Source of the DNA: Tetrahymena thermophila SB210
Lineage: Eukaryota; Ciliophora; Oligohymenophorea; Hymenostomatida; Tetrahymenidae
Length of the DNA: 64,000 nucleotides
Direction of reading: 5' to 3'
NCBI RefSeq assembly: GCF_000189635.1
Contig: NW_002476544.1
Span: forward strand, 372,001 to 436,000
Every line of letters begins with the position of its first letter. Position 1 is the stretch's first letter. The notes under the pieces were generated by a model. The model ran no database searches, was not told the origin of the DNA, and saw nothing but the letters and a program-made list of their open reading frames with translations. Shown piece by piece: positions 37,988 through 52,100 of this stretch. Made by a program: the position numbers and the translations under genes.

Positions 37988-40375
37988 ATGGAGACTAAAA
38001 TATAAAATTAAGTTATTGATTAAAGGCGATTTTATCATGATGCAAATCACATTCTATAACCAAAAAACTCACTTCCTACTTTAACAAAAAATAGCCCCTC
38101 AACATTATATAATTTCCAACCATCTTCTCCAAAAATATCTCTAAATAAAAATACTTCTACTTTTTAAGAGTACATCAAATATATTTTAGCAGAGAGACTA
38201 AAGAAAAACTAAGAGGCTTTAAACAATTCCAAAGAAGACAATAAATTTAATTTTGGTAAAGCAATCCATTCAAAAAATTAAAGCTATGGAAAACTACACT
38301 TCTAACGAGAAGCTAGCTTCTAATCATTAACAGATCGTGAAAAAATACAAAATTTAATAGAGAAACCAACAATAGAAAAATTATTTCCAGATATTGTAAA
38401 TAAAAATATACAAAAGTAAAGTTTCTCAGCAGGCAGAAAACCATTCTTTTAATCAAGCAATATCAACAGCAATAAAAGTATCAGTTAAGAGAGCTTCAAA
38501 CCTGAGTAGATTTAAGAATTTGTTAAAAAAAATAGCAATAATTAGGACATTTCTCCTATTTGTAATAGTCCTAATTATTAATCAATTCAGATATATCAGC
38601 TTAGGAAATCTCAATAACAGATAAAAAAAGAGTAAAACATAAACCAAAGCATAAAAAGTTCTTTTAGTGAGGAATATGGAACTATCAAAAATAGGTACTT
38701 TTAATTCGATACTTCTAAAAATGAAGGTATCAAAGAAACAAATGTAGATAATTTTATAGAAGTTGATGATAAACAAGAATAAAAAAGTAGTGTAAGCATT
38801 ATTGACTTTGATTAAAATGAAGATAAAGACATTTATTAAGAAGATGCTAAGAAATCAGAGCAAGGATAATGCCATAAGAATTCGTTTTCTTCATAATTTT
38901 CTAAAAAAATTGAAAAAAATCCTTAAAAATAGATAATAGTTGTAAGAAAGCATAAGAATAAAATAAAATAGGATCTTCATACAAATTAATCAAATAATAT
39001 TTAAGAGTGTGATTCAAAACAACAAGAAGTTCATAACGCTAAATTAATGACTTAAAATAATAATAGAAATAGTTTAAATGCTACCTAATAATTTTATTTT
39101 CAGGTAAATCATCGCTCAAACATTCATAATTCAAAGTAGTTTCAGTAAATTGATATGATTTCAAAAAATTATCCTAAATAATTTAAAGGAATGAGCAATT
39201 TTCTTGAGAAAAATGAACTTGAAGCTCAGTTGGGTACATACAATCAAAAATAGCAATTAATTTGTGATGATAGCGGTTTATAGGAAATAATAAAAAAACA
39301 ATAAGAAGGAGAACCATCCTTATAACTGCAAAACTAAACAACATAACCATCTTTGAAATATTTAATTGACAAGAATTATAAAAAAGAATCAAATAAACTA
39401 GAATAATAATCTTAAGTTGCTATTAGTAAAGATAACAATAGCTTATCTATAATGATAAATCAAACTACCTCACCAAAAATGTAGTCAGCAACCAATGGAA
39501 TAGGAACTTCATAGACTTAAATGGATGATACTATCACATAATCTGATAAGCCAGTTTAAGGATTTGCAGTAGACTTATAAAAGAGTTATTTAGATCATTC
39601 AATCACATTCAATAACAAAAAACAACTTTAAGACGAAAAAAAAAATCATACAGCAAACGCATAAAAGTTGTCTTAAATTATTAAATACTAATCAGATAAA
39701 CTTAAACTGTAAAATTATAAAAAGTAGGTTTAAATACTTAAATTTTCTATTCAAGAAGAACAATTTTAGCTTAAGAAAGCATTTGATTAAATACTATAGA
39801 TAAAAAATTCCAAGAACAAATTTATTAAAACTTTTACTACAACATCCAGCGTTCAGTAAATGCCAGTTGCAGCAGTAACTAATTCTCAAAAATAATTGTC
39901 AAAAATTTAATCAGATTAAATGGATCAGCCATAAGTTTAAAAAATTTATCAAAAAAGAATTTAAACCAAAGCTAATGTAAAAAATCGCTAAAAGTTAAAC
40001 TAAATAAATTAAGAAAATTCGTAATCAGAAGATAATTCAGAAGCAAAAGAGTATATTATGGATAGTTCAGTCAAAGATTATTTTAATCAAAGAGTTAAAA
40101 CAAAAGATGAATCAGAAGAAAACAAGAAAATCAACTCATAAAAAAATGAGAAATAAGATAAAATTGACTTTTATAAGCTCAGACTTTATTATGGTAATAA
40201 ATATGAATCTAAGTTATCAACAAAAAATATTAAATAAATAAACCTAAACACCTTCCGTGAAAGGAGTTTTACAAATAATACGCCCGAAAACAGTAACAAT
40301 ATGCAATTAGATCCATGGGAAAGCAATCATTCAGAAACCTAAGAAGAATATGAATAGTATTATCTATAATTATGA
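37988..40375 (+). CDS. Q/N/K-rich hypothetical protein, 795 residues
   Basis: A single ciliate-code exon, ATG 37988 to TGA 40373, with no internal TGA over 2.4 kb, which is far beyond chance. The protein is almost wholly hydrophilic (Lys, Asn, Gln, Ser, Glu) with no membrane segment or recognisable domain. A short helical patch (QLKKAFDQILQIKNSKNKFI) lies near residue 600, and the C-terminus is acidic (ESNHSETQEEYEQYYLQL). It is probably largely disordered. Many Q codons are TAA. Nothing in the neighbourhood suggests a role, and I do not recognise the family. Confidence 0.8.
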
Positions 40376-41286
40376 TAGTCATTTTTATTTAAATATATAC
40401 ACAAAAACCAAAAAATTAATGTTGTTTTAAAATAATAATAAATTTATAAATTAATTAATTATTAAATCATTTTATAAAATGTTTAATCTTTTGAGATATT
40501 ACAATTTGTAAGATTTAACATAACAAGCACAATTTTCATTATATTTATTTTATAAAATTAGCTAACATTAATATTACTAAAAACAAACTAGTAAATATTT
40601 ATTTATGTCATCGATTTAAGCACATTAAAGATAAGTTAAAATATCAAAATAATATTAAATTTAATGATCATTTTTACTAAATATATATATATTATCAAAT
40701 TTTACTTGGCTTATTATAATTTTTAAAATATAATTTTGCATAATAAATTAAAGAATTCTAAATAGTATTAAAATTTATTCACTTATTTTGTAATTTATTT
40801 TTAGTTTACCAAATAACTTAAATTTGATTAATTCCTAAGCGTGTGATATAATTAGGGGATAAATTAGTGAGAAATTTGGTTGAACTAGTTGATACTTTTT
40901 TAAGAATTAATTAGTTTTATTGAAAATGTTAATAGTCAAAAAATAATTGTTCTTTTCATATTTAACTTCTAGCGAAAGTATACTAGTAATATCTAAATTT
41001 TTACTCGCTTAATAGTAGAGGTAATAGGCATTTTAATAATTTTTAGATAATTAGATCTATAGTGATTAATTAATGATAAATATTAATATAATTATTATAA
41101 GATGAGAACAAACAAAATATTTTACCTATATAAATTAATTTGGAGAAAGATAAAAAAATATTTTCAATTTTTGAAAACAAATGAGAATATTTTTAATAAT
41201 TTGGTAACTAAATAAACATCTAAAGATTTTTATATAATTTAATAGCAAACAAATACAATTAATTTTTAATAAATAAAATTTTGCAT
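40376..41286. other. Intergenic between convergent genes
   Basis: 0.9 kb of AT-rich spacer between two 3' ends. Nothing seen. Confidence 0.6.
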
Positions 41287-42799
41287 TCATGAAAAATCCC
41301 TGTCAGGGAAAATAGAGGGAGCCACGAGAGTCCAAATATAGAGAAGAGAGGAAGCCCAAGAAACAACTATTTTCACCCAATAGCTGCTTTCAGATGGTTT
41401 GTACATGTTAAAGGTGCTTGCATTCATATCAGGAGAACCCCAATTAGTAAGTAACATTGATCCGTAGACTGATGAAGTTAGCATAACAATGTGGAAAATT
41501 ATGTAAGTGTTTGAATAAATATATGGACGAAGTTTTTTATCACATTTTTGATACTTTTCAAATTCAATTTCTTCAGGGCTCAATTATTTTTGTTCTTGAG
41601 AGTTTTGTTGGATTGGCTCTTTATTTTATTTATTAATTTAATGATGTGAACCATTTTCTTCATCATCAATATCGTTTTCTTCAGATTCTTCTTCCTGATC
41701 TTTATCAGCTAAAATGGCTCCATTCAACTCAACATTTTAACTTACAGGAATACGCTTTTAGCTACTTTCTTTCGTTCCAAATGTTAAATATAATTAAACT
41801 ACAATCAAAATGATTAATCCAACAACTAACTCAAGGGTAAAAATAGAGTTGTTATCTATAGCAAGATTGCATGAAGATTCTCCTGAAAGCTAAGCACTAA
41901 ATGTCAAAAATGTCATGTATAAACCCTATGCTCCGCTACAAATAAGAGAGCCATGAGGGTTGTATCCTAGGAGTTAGACAACAGTGATAGCAATGACCAG
42001 AATAAGGTTAGCAACATTGATGAATGTATTCAATCCACAGCCATTAAACCATATAAAATTAAGCACAACTAAGGTTATAGTTAAACCATAAAGAACTACA
42101 GCAGTACCAATCAATACTGGTGCCATCCACTGAGCACCTTCATCATAGTATGCTTTCCACTTTTAACCCCACATATAAAAAATATCTATTAGCATAACTG
42201 ATTATATTACTAAAAAGATAGCACCAAAAATACGAGCGAAGTCTCTATACCCGTCAAAGAAAGAGTAATCAACATACATAAAACCAATAAATATTCCGAC
42301 TATAAAAAAAATTTTCAGTAACCAAAGACCTTCATTGATAAGCTTGCTGCATTCATTTCTAGCCCACACTGCTAACAATATTATTGCATATAAAATAGCA
42401 AGCGAAAAGCTTATTCTATAAACTGAACTTACCTAATTTGACCAAAAAATGTTTATATTATATGATTTAAACTTTTATCTAAATTAATTAGGGTGTTTGA
42501 AAAACTAAAAAGTGAAAGTATAGAATTAACTAACTAAAATTAATAATGAATTTAGTTACTCCTAAGCAATTTAACTTGCCTCCTGCTTGTTCTGGACAAT
42601 GAATATAAGAAGAAAAATAGTCGAAGAGACTTTGGACATAGTGGAGAACTATGATAGCAAATAAAAAGAAAAGTATGTTCATTAAGACATAACTTAATCT
42701 GATTTGTTGCTTCATAGTCATTTTACAACAACATTTAAAGCATGCACAACAAGCGCTACATACTTCTCTTCCTGCACAACAAACAATTTCAGTGCACAT
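41287..42799 (-). CDS. Serinc/TMS1 family multi-pass membrane protein
   Basis: Two exons (42799-42560 and 42432-41287, with a 127-nt GTAACT...AATTAG intron) encode 461 residues, the usual Serinc size. Family hallmarks: a Cys-rich N-terminus (CSACCACFKCCCK), the junction CLGVSSVYRISFSL created exactly by splicing, about ten hydrophobic segments, a cytosolic acidic loop (DKDQEEESEENDIDDEE) before the last helices, SMLLTNWGSPD, and the C-terminal WVKIVVSWASSLLYIWTLVA followed by PSIFPDRDFS. Serincs are conserved eukaryotic membrane proteins, reported to act in serine-lipid incorporation or as lipid scramblases; which activity applies here cannot be told from sequence. All signature motifs are intact, and family assignment is firm. 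Confidence 0.95.
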
Positions 42800-44201
42800 T
42801 GTTAACTAAATTCCTATTTAACCTAAATAATTCTAATTAAATACTCTTTATAATGATAATTTTTTTGTTGACTATTTAATTATTTTTTGAGATTGAAGAT
42901 ATCAATTTAATTAATCAATTAAATTATAATGAGACTCTTTCAAATGATATCATTGATATATGATTTACCTCCAAACACTAAATATTGTAGAACAAAATTA
43001 ATTATTTTAGGAAAGCATTATAATTTAGTTAGAAATTAATTCATAAGTAAGTAACTCACAACAAATTTTTTTGTTAAGCTCTGATCAGTGTCTCCTTTCT
43101 ACATTTTTTGATTTATAAAATTTAAACTTTAAATTTTAAAAAGAATTTATAAGAATTTGATGTGAGTTGTAATTTAATAAAAAATATTTTAGGGTATTTA
43201 ATTAAAAAATGAATTAATTCTAACTTTCATATTTATTACATATTTAAATATTTAAATTAACATACCTATCTCTCTATTTATTTTTACAAATTTCTTTCAG
43301 TTTAATTAATAGTATCTTGATAGAAAATTAAATATATTAATTTTTTTTTATTTTATATATAAAGTCATCAATTTAAAGGGTGAATCCTGTTTAATGGACA
43401 CCTGTATTTAAACTTAGCAAATGGACACAAAATATTTATTTGATAATAGTTTTTTAGGTATCTGTGTTCAATATTATTGAACTAATTTAATAGACTAATT
43501 TATTTACTAAATAATTTAAAAAACTTTTGAAATTATTGTAAGTAATATTTCATTTTATTTAGCTATATTTTAAAAATTAAGCTCTCTCTCTCTTAAAAAA
43601 TAATTTTATTATTTACTAATTTATTAAAATAATCATCAGTAGCAAGATAAATAAATAATTGATATAAAATATTTATTTTAAGTGCCTGCCTCTCATATCT
43701 ATTTTAATTTTATGATTTTAAAAATCTTTAATAACTGCTTACTAAATTAAGTATTATTAATAAAACTAAATTAATAATTATGTTTTACAAGATTTAAAAT
43801 TTATCATTAAGATAAGCTAAAAGAAAAATTAATTTTTTTTAAGCTAAAAAATAGTATTTTTTGATTTGTATTAAAAAAAATATATTTTATTGAATAAAAA
43901 AATCTTTATATAAATGAAAAATAAATAGGAAAAAATGTATTTTAGTATTAATAATTTAAGTATATTTTTAAAGGAAAAAGTAAAATAAAATTTTTTTAAA
44001 AATCTAATCTCACAATTAATAAGAAAGCACCAATTAATATTCTACTATCAATTTTTTTTAAAAAAATAGAAATACATTATTTATTTATTATTTAGATAGA
44101 TAGGTTAAAAAAAATTTTATAAATTGAATTTATTAATTTGTTTATTAATTAGTAAAAATATCTCATAAATAAATAAGAAATTAGCATTAAGAAGGATTTT
44201 A
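42800..44201. other. Intergenic between divergent genes
   Basis: 1.4 kb of AT-rich DNA between divergent starts. The only oddity is a nonamer AATGGACAC occurring twice about 30 bases apart near 43395-43430. No gene seen. Confidence 0.55.
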
Positions 44202-45465
44202 ATGAGTTTTAATTTTGGTAAAATTAATTATTTTGGCGGTTCTAATAAGAACAAAAATGGCAGCAACAACAACTCGTAGAATGGTTATCAATCAAATTCA
44301 CCTCAATAAAACTAATAATAGAACTATTAGCAATAACAGCCAGAGCAAAATATGTAAAATTAATTTTCACCAAATAATAATCATCAGTAGCCAATTCAAA
44401 AACCATAGCAATAGGAGTAGGTAAACAATACTTCTTAGCCATAAATACCTATTCTAGCATAATATTAATAACAAAATTTAGCACTTTAATAATAATAACC
44501 ATAGACAATAAAACAGTTTTAGAATTTTAGTATCATATTATCGCGTTTGCTAGGTAAAGGTTAATATGGTGAAGTTTATTTATGTTTTGATAATATTACC
44601 AATCACCAATTTGCTTGTAAAATGATAGCTATAAATAATTAAGAAGATGTTTTAAAAGAACTATAAGTAGCTCAGGAAATTAGAGGTGAGTTCATCTGTG
44701 AACTAAAATATGCTGGAGCTTCAGCAAACTTCCTATACCTAATTTCTGAATATTGTCCAGAGGGTACACTAAAAGATTATTTTAAGAAAGAAATTTCACC
44801 ATCTATAAACGATATTATGCGTATATTTTTACAGATTGTGAAAGGTTATAGATAGTCTATATATAGTAAAGGTTGTATTCATAGAGATATAAAGCTAGAT
44901 AATATTCTTATGAAGGATGGCAAGCCTAAGATTTGTGATTTTGGCTTTGGAAAATTCTTAGACGATGTCAATGCTTAAATAAATCAGTCATATAAATGTA
45001 AATAAATATTAAAATTTGCAATATTTTATTTCATTCATTTCTTATCTTAAAGGTACACCTCTCTATGGATCTCCATAGATTACACACGTCTAGGGAGTAA
45101 TAAAATACAGCTATAAAGCTGACATTTACAGCTTGGGAGTTTTGCTTTACTAAATGACTAATAAATTGAATAATCCTAATTTGATGAAAAATACTAATGA
45201 CTTGAAAAAATTTCATGAGTCAAACTAAAAACTTGGAATCAGAAATACCTTATAATTTTATGAATTTGTTGATCCTAATATCAAAGAAATTATATATAAA
45301 ATGATGGAATATACAGAAGAAGCGAGAATTTCAATTGATGATTTAGAAAAGAGAGTAGAATAGATTTGTAGATATTTAAGAAATCCTACTCAAACCGAAT
45401 TTTAGGGTTTCAGTAAATTTAATAGTTAATAGAAAATAGAATGTTTTTCTTATACAAAGTCTTGA
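44202..45465 (+). CDS. Ser/Thr protein kinase, ULK/Atg1-like
   Basis: Exons 44202-44997 and 45053-45465 (55-nt GTAAAT...TTAAAG intron) give 402 residues. A Gln/Asn/Pro-rich N-terminal tail of about 105 residues precedes a full kinase domain: glycine loop LGKGQYGEVY, the ATP-binding Lys in FACKM, catalytic loop CIHRDIKLDNIL, metal-binding DFG (ICDFGFGKF), activation segment TPLYGSPQ and ADIYSLGVLLYQM. The TPLYxSPQ form and overall layout resemble the ULK/Atg1-like kinases that are greatly expanded in ciliates. All catalytic residues are present, so it is probably active. The intron falls right before the TPLYGSPQ segment, and splicing completes a Cys codon. The substrate is unknown, and an autophagy role should not be assumed. 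Confidence 0.9.
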
Positions 45466-47294
45466 ATAACTTTTCAGAATCTAATCTTTATTATATATAA
45501 AAAAGCAATTAGAATAATTAATTTTAATATCTGTATACTAACTAATATCCATTTAAGATTGTTTGAATTAATATATTAAAAAATTAATTTCATTTATCAC
45601 ACTTTTATTAGATTATTTTTTTATCTTTATTTTAAATCTTTCTTTCAATCCATTAATTCACTTTTATTTAGATTAATCTAATTAAACCGCACTCATTTAT
45701 ATGCCCTAATTCAATTCTATAGATTATTCATTAAAACTTTATTTATTTATTTTTATGCTTTTTACTTTTATTAGGAAAAAATAATTACATCCAGCCACTT
45801 TTAATTATGATTCTTTTGTTTATTCATTTTTTGATTTTTGAAATCAATTTGCTAAATTATTTAAATAAAATATGAATATCTGAAACCCTAAATTTGAAAT
45901 GCTTCATTTAAAATATTATTATTTGATAAGGAAAAATAATTTTTATTTTTAATTTTCTTAATTTTTTATAAAGTAAGTTCCAAAAAAAGAGCAATTTTTA
46001 AAATATTAAATAAAAAGTGTTGATTTATTTATTTAGAAATAATATAATAGTATACATCATCAACAATCCATAATTTATTCTTATTTGTTGAACAGAAAAT
46101 TTGTATGTAAATTAATAAAATTATTAAATCTAGGTTTACATATTATATATAATATGGAGATTAAAAAGTGACATAAGCTAATTAAAATTAATATGGAAAA
46201 ACAAATAAAAATGAATAAGAAAGGACTATAATTTTAAATTGAAAAAGAACAAGAGATCTTTCAATAAAATAATTGCAAAATTAATAGTACAATATTTCTT
46301 TAAAATGAGGAAATTTTTTTGAACTTACTTTTGAAACTTTTGTAAGTTTATTATAAAAATTTTATTCAATCAGATATAAATCAATTCTAAATTAGTAAGT
46401 TATCAACATAAAATTAATAAAAAAATAAACGTTTACCAATATTTATAAAGCATTTGAAATAGCAAATATAATAATTTAATAAAACAATTTTTTAAATCAT
46501 TCATAAGAAAAGTATGAAATAAATATTGGATAATTCTATTTATTTAATTATTAATTTTCATAAGTTATCTTTAGCACTTCAAAAATTGAATTTTTGGCAG
46601 AAGCTTAGAAAAAAGTATTGAATTCCTGTTTAAGCTATAAATTAGATTGATAAAATAAATATTAATTTTTTGAATGTTGGTATTAAAGTATTATTTTACC
46701 ATTTATAAAATTATATTTTTAGTTTAAAACTTTTTTTATTATTTTTTAATGAATTTATTTTTTTTTAAGTTTCATTTTTAATTTTTTAGAATGAATTTCA
46801 AATGATTTAAAATATATTAATAAAACTTGTTTAATTTTCTAAAAATTTTAAAAATTTACTTTCATTTGATATCGAAATATTATTTAAGTTCAACTCAATA
46901 TTTCCTTTTTCTTAATAATATTTAAGAAAGGAGTAAAAAATTAAAATTTATGTTTTGTAAAAAAAAATGTTTTATTTTTAAATATTTCATGCTTAAAACT
47001 ATTGAAAATTTGTTTAAACAAAATGGAAATTAAAAAAAATATCATTTTTAAAGTAAAATTAAATAAAAGAGAGAAAAATTTTTATTTATTTGATTTCATA
47101 CAAAAATGGTTTTTATTTTAATATAAATAATTTTAAAATCCAACAAAGAAATAATATTTTTAAAAATAATATAATTAAATAACAATTTATTTTATTATAA
47201 AAAGAAATCTTAAATTTATTTCAAATAGTAAAATTTATTTCTATGCTTTAAAATACAAATTTAAAAACTATGAACCAAACAAACAAACGCATTT
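45466..47294. other. Intergenic between convergent genes, nothing seen
   Basis: 1.8 kb of AT-rich DNA with poly-T runs and no protein-like frame recognised. Confidence 0.55.
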
Positions 47295-48631
47295 TCAGAT
47301 TATTGAATCAATTAATTTATTTTAGTAATTTTATTTTTGAATAAATAAATTGTTTACATCATCAAAACTTTAAATCATTTGTCTAGTAAAAGACTAAATT
47401 TATGTTTCGTCATTTAATATCTGATCTATTTCTTACTGACTTACTGATTCCACTGTTTCATGAGACCATTAAGGTATATAGTTTCTGTCGATTACAGCTT
47501 TTTTCAATCCTTCCTAGCAATCAGTAGAGAGTTTAGTCAAATTGATAGCTGATCTTGCTTGTAATAACATGAATTAGTTAAAGCTTATAGAGCTATCAAA
47601 AGATGATAAAATCATACTGTAATTTACTCTTATTGAAATTTTACTACTCAAATTCATCTATTTTAAGCAATGCTAAGCAAACTTTTAGAGTTTAAGATCT
47701 TAATTTTATGATGCTTTTTAGTTTATATTTTACCAAAATGTATTGAAATCAGTCAATTAAAACAGATCTTTTATATATTCTTTATTTCTTATTTGATTTA
47801 CATCAATATTTTAAGCATATTTTTTGCAAATTTTATGACAGCTTTCTAAGTTTTCTTACATTTCAAGCTCATTTTAGAGATCTACTAATTTAGAATGTTC
47901 TACAAAGTAATCTGCTAATCCATATTTCACACAATCTTCTCCCTTGATGAAATCTCCAGTCATCATTAAATAGACTCCAAGATTATCCCTTAAATTAGAA
48001 AAATACTAAATACTAGGCACTAATAGTCCGTTCTTACATTCTTTTAATTAAAAATTAATAAAGTTAGCACAATTGAAGTAATTATTGAATCAAATTATGC
48101 CAATTAAAATCTATTGCATTTCATACTACAAAAAATATAATCTAAATAAAACATTAAACTGCTTTAAAGAAGTAACTCTTTACCTGGTAATGAAATTAGG
48201 GTATTTTCAGAGCAAATTCTAATTTTAGAATAGATGCTCATCGTTATACTTCCTCCAATTGCGATTCCATTGTAAATAGTAATCAGAGCGCAATTAGGTA
48301 TTTGATTTTGTAAAAAGTAAGCGTAATCCATTTTGAATTCAGAATCAAAATATTACATCAAGGATTCGTCATCCTTTTAAGTTATATATTTGTGCAGACT
48401 TTTAACATCTCCTCCACAGCTAAAAGCCTTATCACCAACACCTCTGATAATTATGATCTTATGATTAAAGTCTGAAACTACATCGTTAAGCTTTTTAAAC
48501 ATGTGTACATCAAGAGAATTCAAGCGCTTTGGATTGTTAAGCAAAACTGATACTGTTGACGGATGCTTGCATTTCTTAATAATAACTTTATCTTCCTTGA
48601 TTTATTTATTTAAATTATCTACTCTTTCCAT
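47295..48631 (-). CDS. 3-hydroxyisobutyryl-CoA hydrolase-like (crotonase fold)
   Basis: Exons 48631-48184 and 48040-47295 (143-nt intron GTAAAG...TAAAAG) encode 397 residues, close to HIBCH (about 385). Visible motifs: LNNPKRLNSLDVHMF, GDKAFSCGGDVKSL (the AFSxGGD oxyanion loop), IYNGIAIGGSITMSIYSKIR, LGVYLMMTGDFIKGEDCVKY, GLADYFVE, and the HIBCH-specific tail KKAVIDRNYIPQWSHETVES. HIBCH hydrolyses 3-hydroxyisobutyryl-CoA in mitochondrial valine breakdown. The segment after the conserved Glu (SLPECKNGLLVPSIQYFSNL) is shortened and lacks the FPDVGGG motif, so the second catalytic acid appears replaced. It may be a plant- or ciliate-type divergent member or another acyl-CoA hydrolase. No obvious mitochondrial presequence was seen. 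Confidence 0.85.
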
Positions 48632-49130
48632 TTTTTTTCTTAGTTGCTTTTTAATTTTAAGAGTGTATGTATTCTTATGAATTTACTTTTAAGATAATAA
48701 AGGAAAGTACTATCACTCTATCTATTTATTACATCAACCTAAGATAATCAAATAGTCAAATTAATTTTTGTTTACATTAAACGTAATCAGCTTCTACTTG
48801 ATGTCAAGTATAATTTTCATGCTAATTAGCTAATTTTTTTTTTAAAAAGTTTAATTAGGAAGTAAACATAATAAGTAAATCTCTCAATCAAAGCCTTAAT
48901 TAATTATTTAAATTTACAATTTTCTAGAAAATTTCTTTAATATTAAGTAACTTTCACACATAACTAATTTTACAAAACAAAATTTGATTCTTAAATCAAA
49001 TGATGAACTAAAAAAATTTTTTAATTTTTAGAATTGAGGTGATAGATGAAATAAATATGGATTTTTCAAGTTATATTTAATACATTAATAAATTAATTGA
49101 TTTAATTACAATAAAAGTTTATTTTATTGA
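48632..49130. other. Intergenic, nothing seen
   Basis: About 500 bases of AT-rich spacer between two minus-strand genes. Confidence 0.6.
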
Positions 49131-52100
49131 TCAAAATTATATTTTTTTTTTGAAGGATTGTTAATTAGATGGTTATGGCTGCTTAGCTTCATTAAATATG
49201 TCTTAGTTTTAGTAATTGCTTTCAGATAAAGAAGAATTTTCCTCTTCTATTGAGAATTGTTTTAAATATTTTTCTTATTTGATTGAGTTATTTTTGAAAT
49301 GGTTGTATGACTAATTTTAAGGAGATAGTTTTGGATTACTGTTTGATTTACTAAACTGAGAAACATTATTTATAGGTGTTTATGAGTTTTCACCATTGCT
49401 TGTATCTTGGTTAGGACTCTAATTGCTTGAAGAATCTGTCTTCTTATCTATTTATTCTATGTAGTTTATTTATTTATTGATGTTGCTGATCACATCTTTA
49501 TTTAATACGTTATTATTGCTTGCATATTCTTTTATGGAACTCAATTCTTTTCTGTAATTAATCAAAGTGTCTTTTATATCACCATATAACACCTGCCTTA
49601 CATCAACTAATTTTTATGTAAATTACTATTTCAGCATGCTATGTGTTTTTTTGTCTTAAGCCTAGCTATTTTTCATCCTTGAATACTACTGTTTTATTTC
49701 ATCTGACTGCAAGTGATGATCTTAATTTAAGGTGTGTATTTCTTATATGAAATGCTATTAGATACTATCAAGTCTCTAAAACACTGCTTACAATAAATCT
49801 TCTTTAATTTTGCTTTCTGCTTAGGCTTTCTTGTTTACTTCTGAATTTTTTGCAACGCCAAGTATATCAACTCTAGGAGATGTTTACTCACTTGATTTTT
49901 TTGAGGGATCTACTTCACTAATTCTTGGAGATAGAATTGAATTATATGACAAATGCACTGGTTAATTTTCATCAAATGTGCGCTTACTTGTTGACTCTTC
50001 TTAATTCAATTTAATGCCTTTGTTAATTTCTTTAAGGTGTTAGTTCTCTCTTACAATAGCCTCATATTAAGAAGGTGAATAATTGTTTTTTCTAGCTTAT
50101 ATTAGTTAAAGTAGTTTATTATTTAGCTGCTAATTCATTTCTTTTAAGTAGGTAATTTCTGCGAATTGTTTGTTTACCAAGGATTCTTGTTCTTATATTT
50201 CTACTTGGTTGTCTTTGAGCAACTGTATTAACTAACTATTTGATTAATTAGCATATACCTGCAAGTGTTTGGCAATTCCTTCACTTATTTATTAATTCAT
50301 CTTCTCAATTTAATTTTCATAAAATTGTTTAAATATATTCTCCTTATGATCATACTCTTCTCTAACATGAAGTAATTCAAATTCTAATTACTCTACTCTA
50401 CTAGATAGCTGCATTATAACATCTTTCTATTAAATTTCTATATCTCTTAGTCTCCTCTCTTCTTCTTCATGCTAAAGTAGTTTCTGCTAGTTCTAGATAT
50501 TCATCTCTCTGCATATCTCCATTTCTTTTTAAACACTCCTAACTTCTTTACTTACATTTTTCAATTCACTTGCTTTATTATCCTTTTACTCAATTAGCAA
50601 TTTAATTTGTTAATTGAGCTATGCAATAGTCGCCTCGTAAGTAAATTAAGATTTCTCCTAGCCTGAGAGAGATTTTTGAAGTTTTTGAGTTTCATCTTCT
50701 AACCTCTTCATTTCTTTACTTTTCGAATCTAGCAATCTATATAAATTATTCTTTTCTTCTTAAACTTCAGCTGATCTCTTTTCAATTTCTTCAAATTTTT
50801 GTTAAGCTTTAGATAACCTCTTAATAATCTCTTAGAATTCGCTATTTTTTTATTTTATTAATTCATCTTTCTCTCTAAGCTCCATTTTATTTTTCTCCCT
50901 TTCGATTTCAAATTAATCTATTTCTTTTTAACTCTTTCTTTGTAAAATTTCAAGCTCCTCTATCTTTCTCCTTAACTAATTAGTATCTTACGAATCTCTC
51001 TCTTACAAAATTTAAATCCTATAATTAAAAAGATAGCTTACAAAATAATATCTTATAAATATGTCAAGGATAAAATTCACATGTTTGTTAAAAATACTCT
51101 CTTATAATTTAAAAATATATATCAAAATCGACATAAATATTTAGAATTTGGATGAAAATTTTGCTTTTACTATTTAAATAATCAGTTAAAAACTTTCAAT
51201 TTAAACCTTGTAAAAAATTTTAATAAAAACAATTTTAAAATTCTTGAATCTTTCCTTTTTTTATAAATATTATGTCTTCTAATTTGATTAAATGCTTTCA
51301 ATAATTTCAAAAAATTTTATAGCTTTTTTTACATCAGCAATATTCTTACTTCAATTAGAAAATATCTAAAAATAGGTAAGATTTCTACAAAAATTATTAA
51401 ATATTGATATGTATTTATTTTTATTCTAAATGAAATAACATCTTAGAAATCTTATTTGAAACACTTTTAACTAACTAAATAATATCATTAAATTAAATAT
51501 TTAACAAAAAAATAATCTTATTATGAAAGAATTTAGGAATATATTTCAAACAATAATTTACCTATATAGCAATTTTGAATTTTCGCTCTTTTCTTTTTCT
51601 AATATTTGAGTAATTTCAATTATTTCTTTTCCAAAAGACTCTTTTTGTAGTTTTAGTGTTTAAAGTTCAAGCTAAATTTTAGAAATTTAGTCATTCAATA
51701 GATGTTTTTCTAGTTAATGCTTTTCATTCATACTTGCTTCGCTCATTTGTTTAGATTACTTTAGAAGCGAGTAATCTTTTTACAAGTCTGAGTTAAGTTA
51801 TTCTATTTTTTCTTATATTTTCTTCATATCATTAATTTCTGATTTATGTAAAAGTTTTAGTTATTCAATATTTGTTTTGTGCACTTCCTGCATATCTTAC
51901 ATTCTTGACTAAAGATTCTAATACTCTTGTCTCATAAGTTGGTTTTCATCTTCTAATTCTGATAACTTAGATGAAAATTCCTAGATTTAGTTATTTAATT
52001 ACTCAAATTAGCTACTCTAGCTCGTATTCTGTACAATATTTAAGTTATTTCTTTCCTCCAATATTTTTTCATACATTTCTTTTTCTTTTTTTCTTTATGT

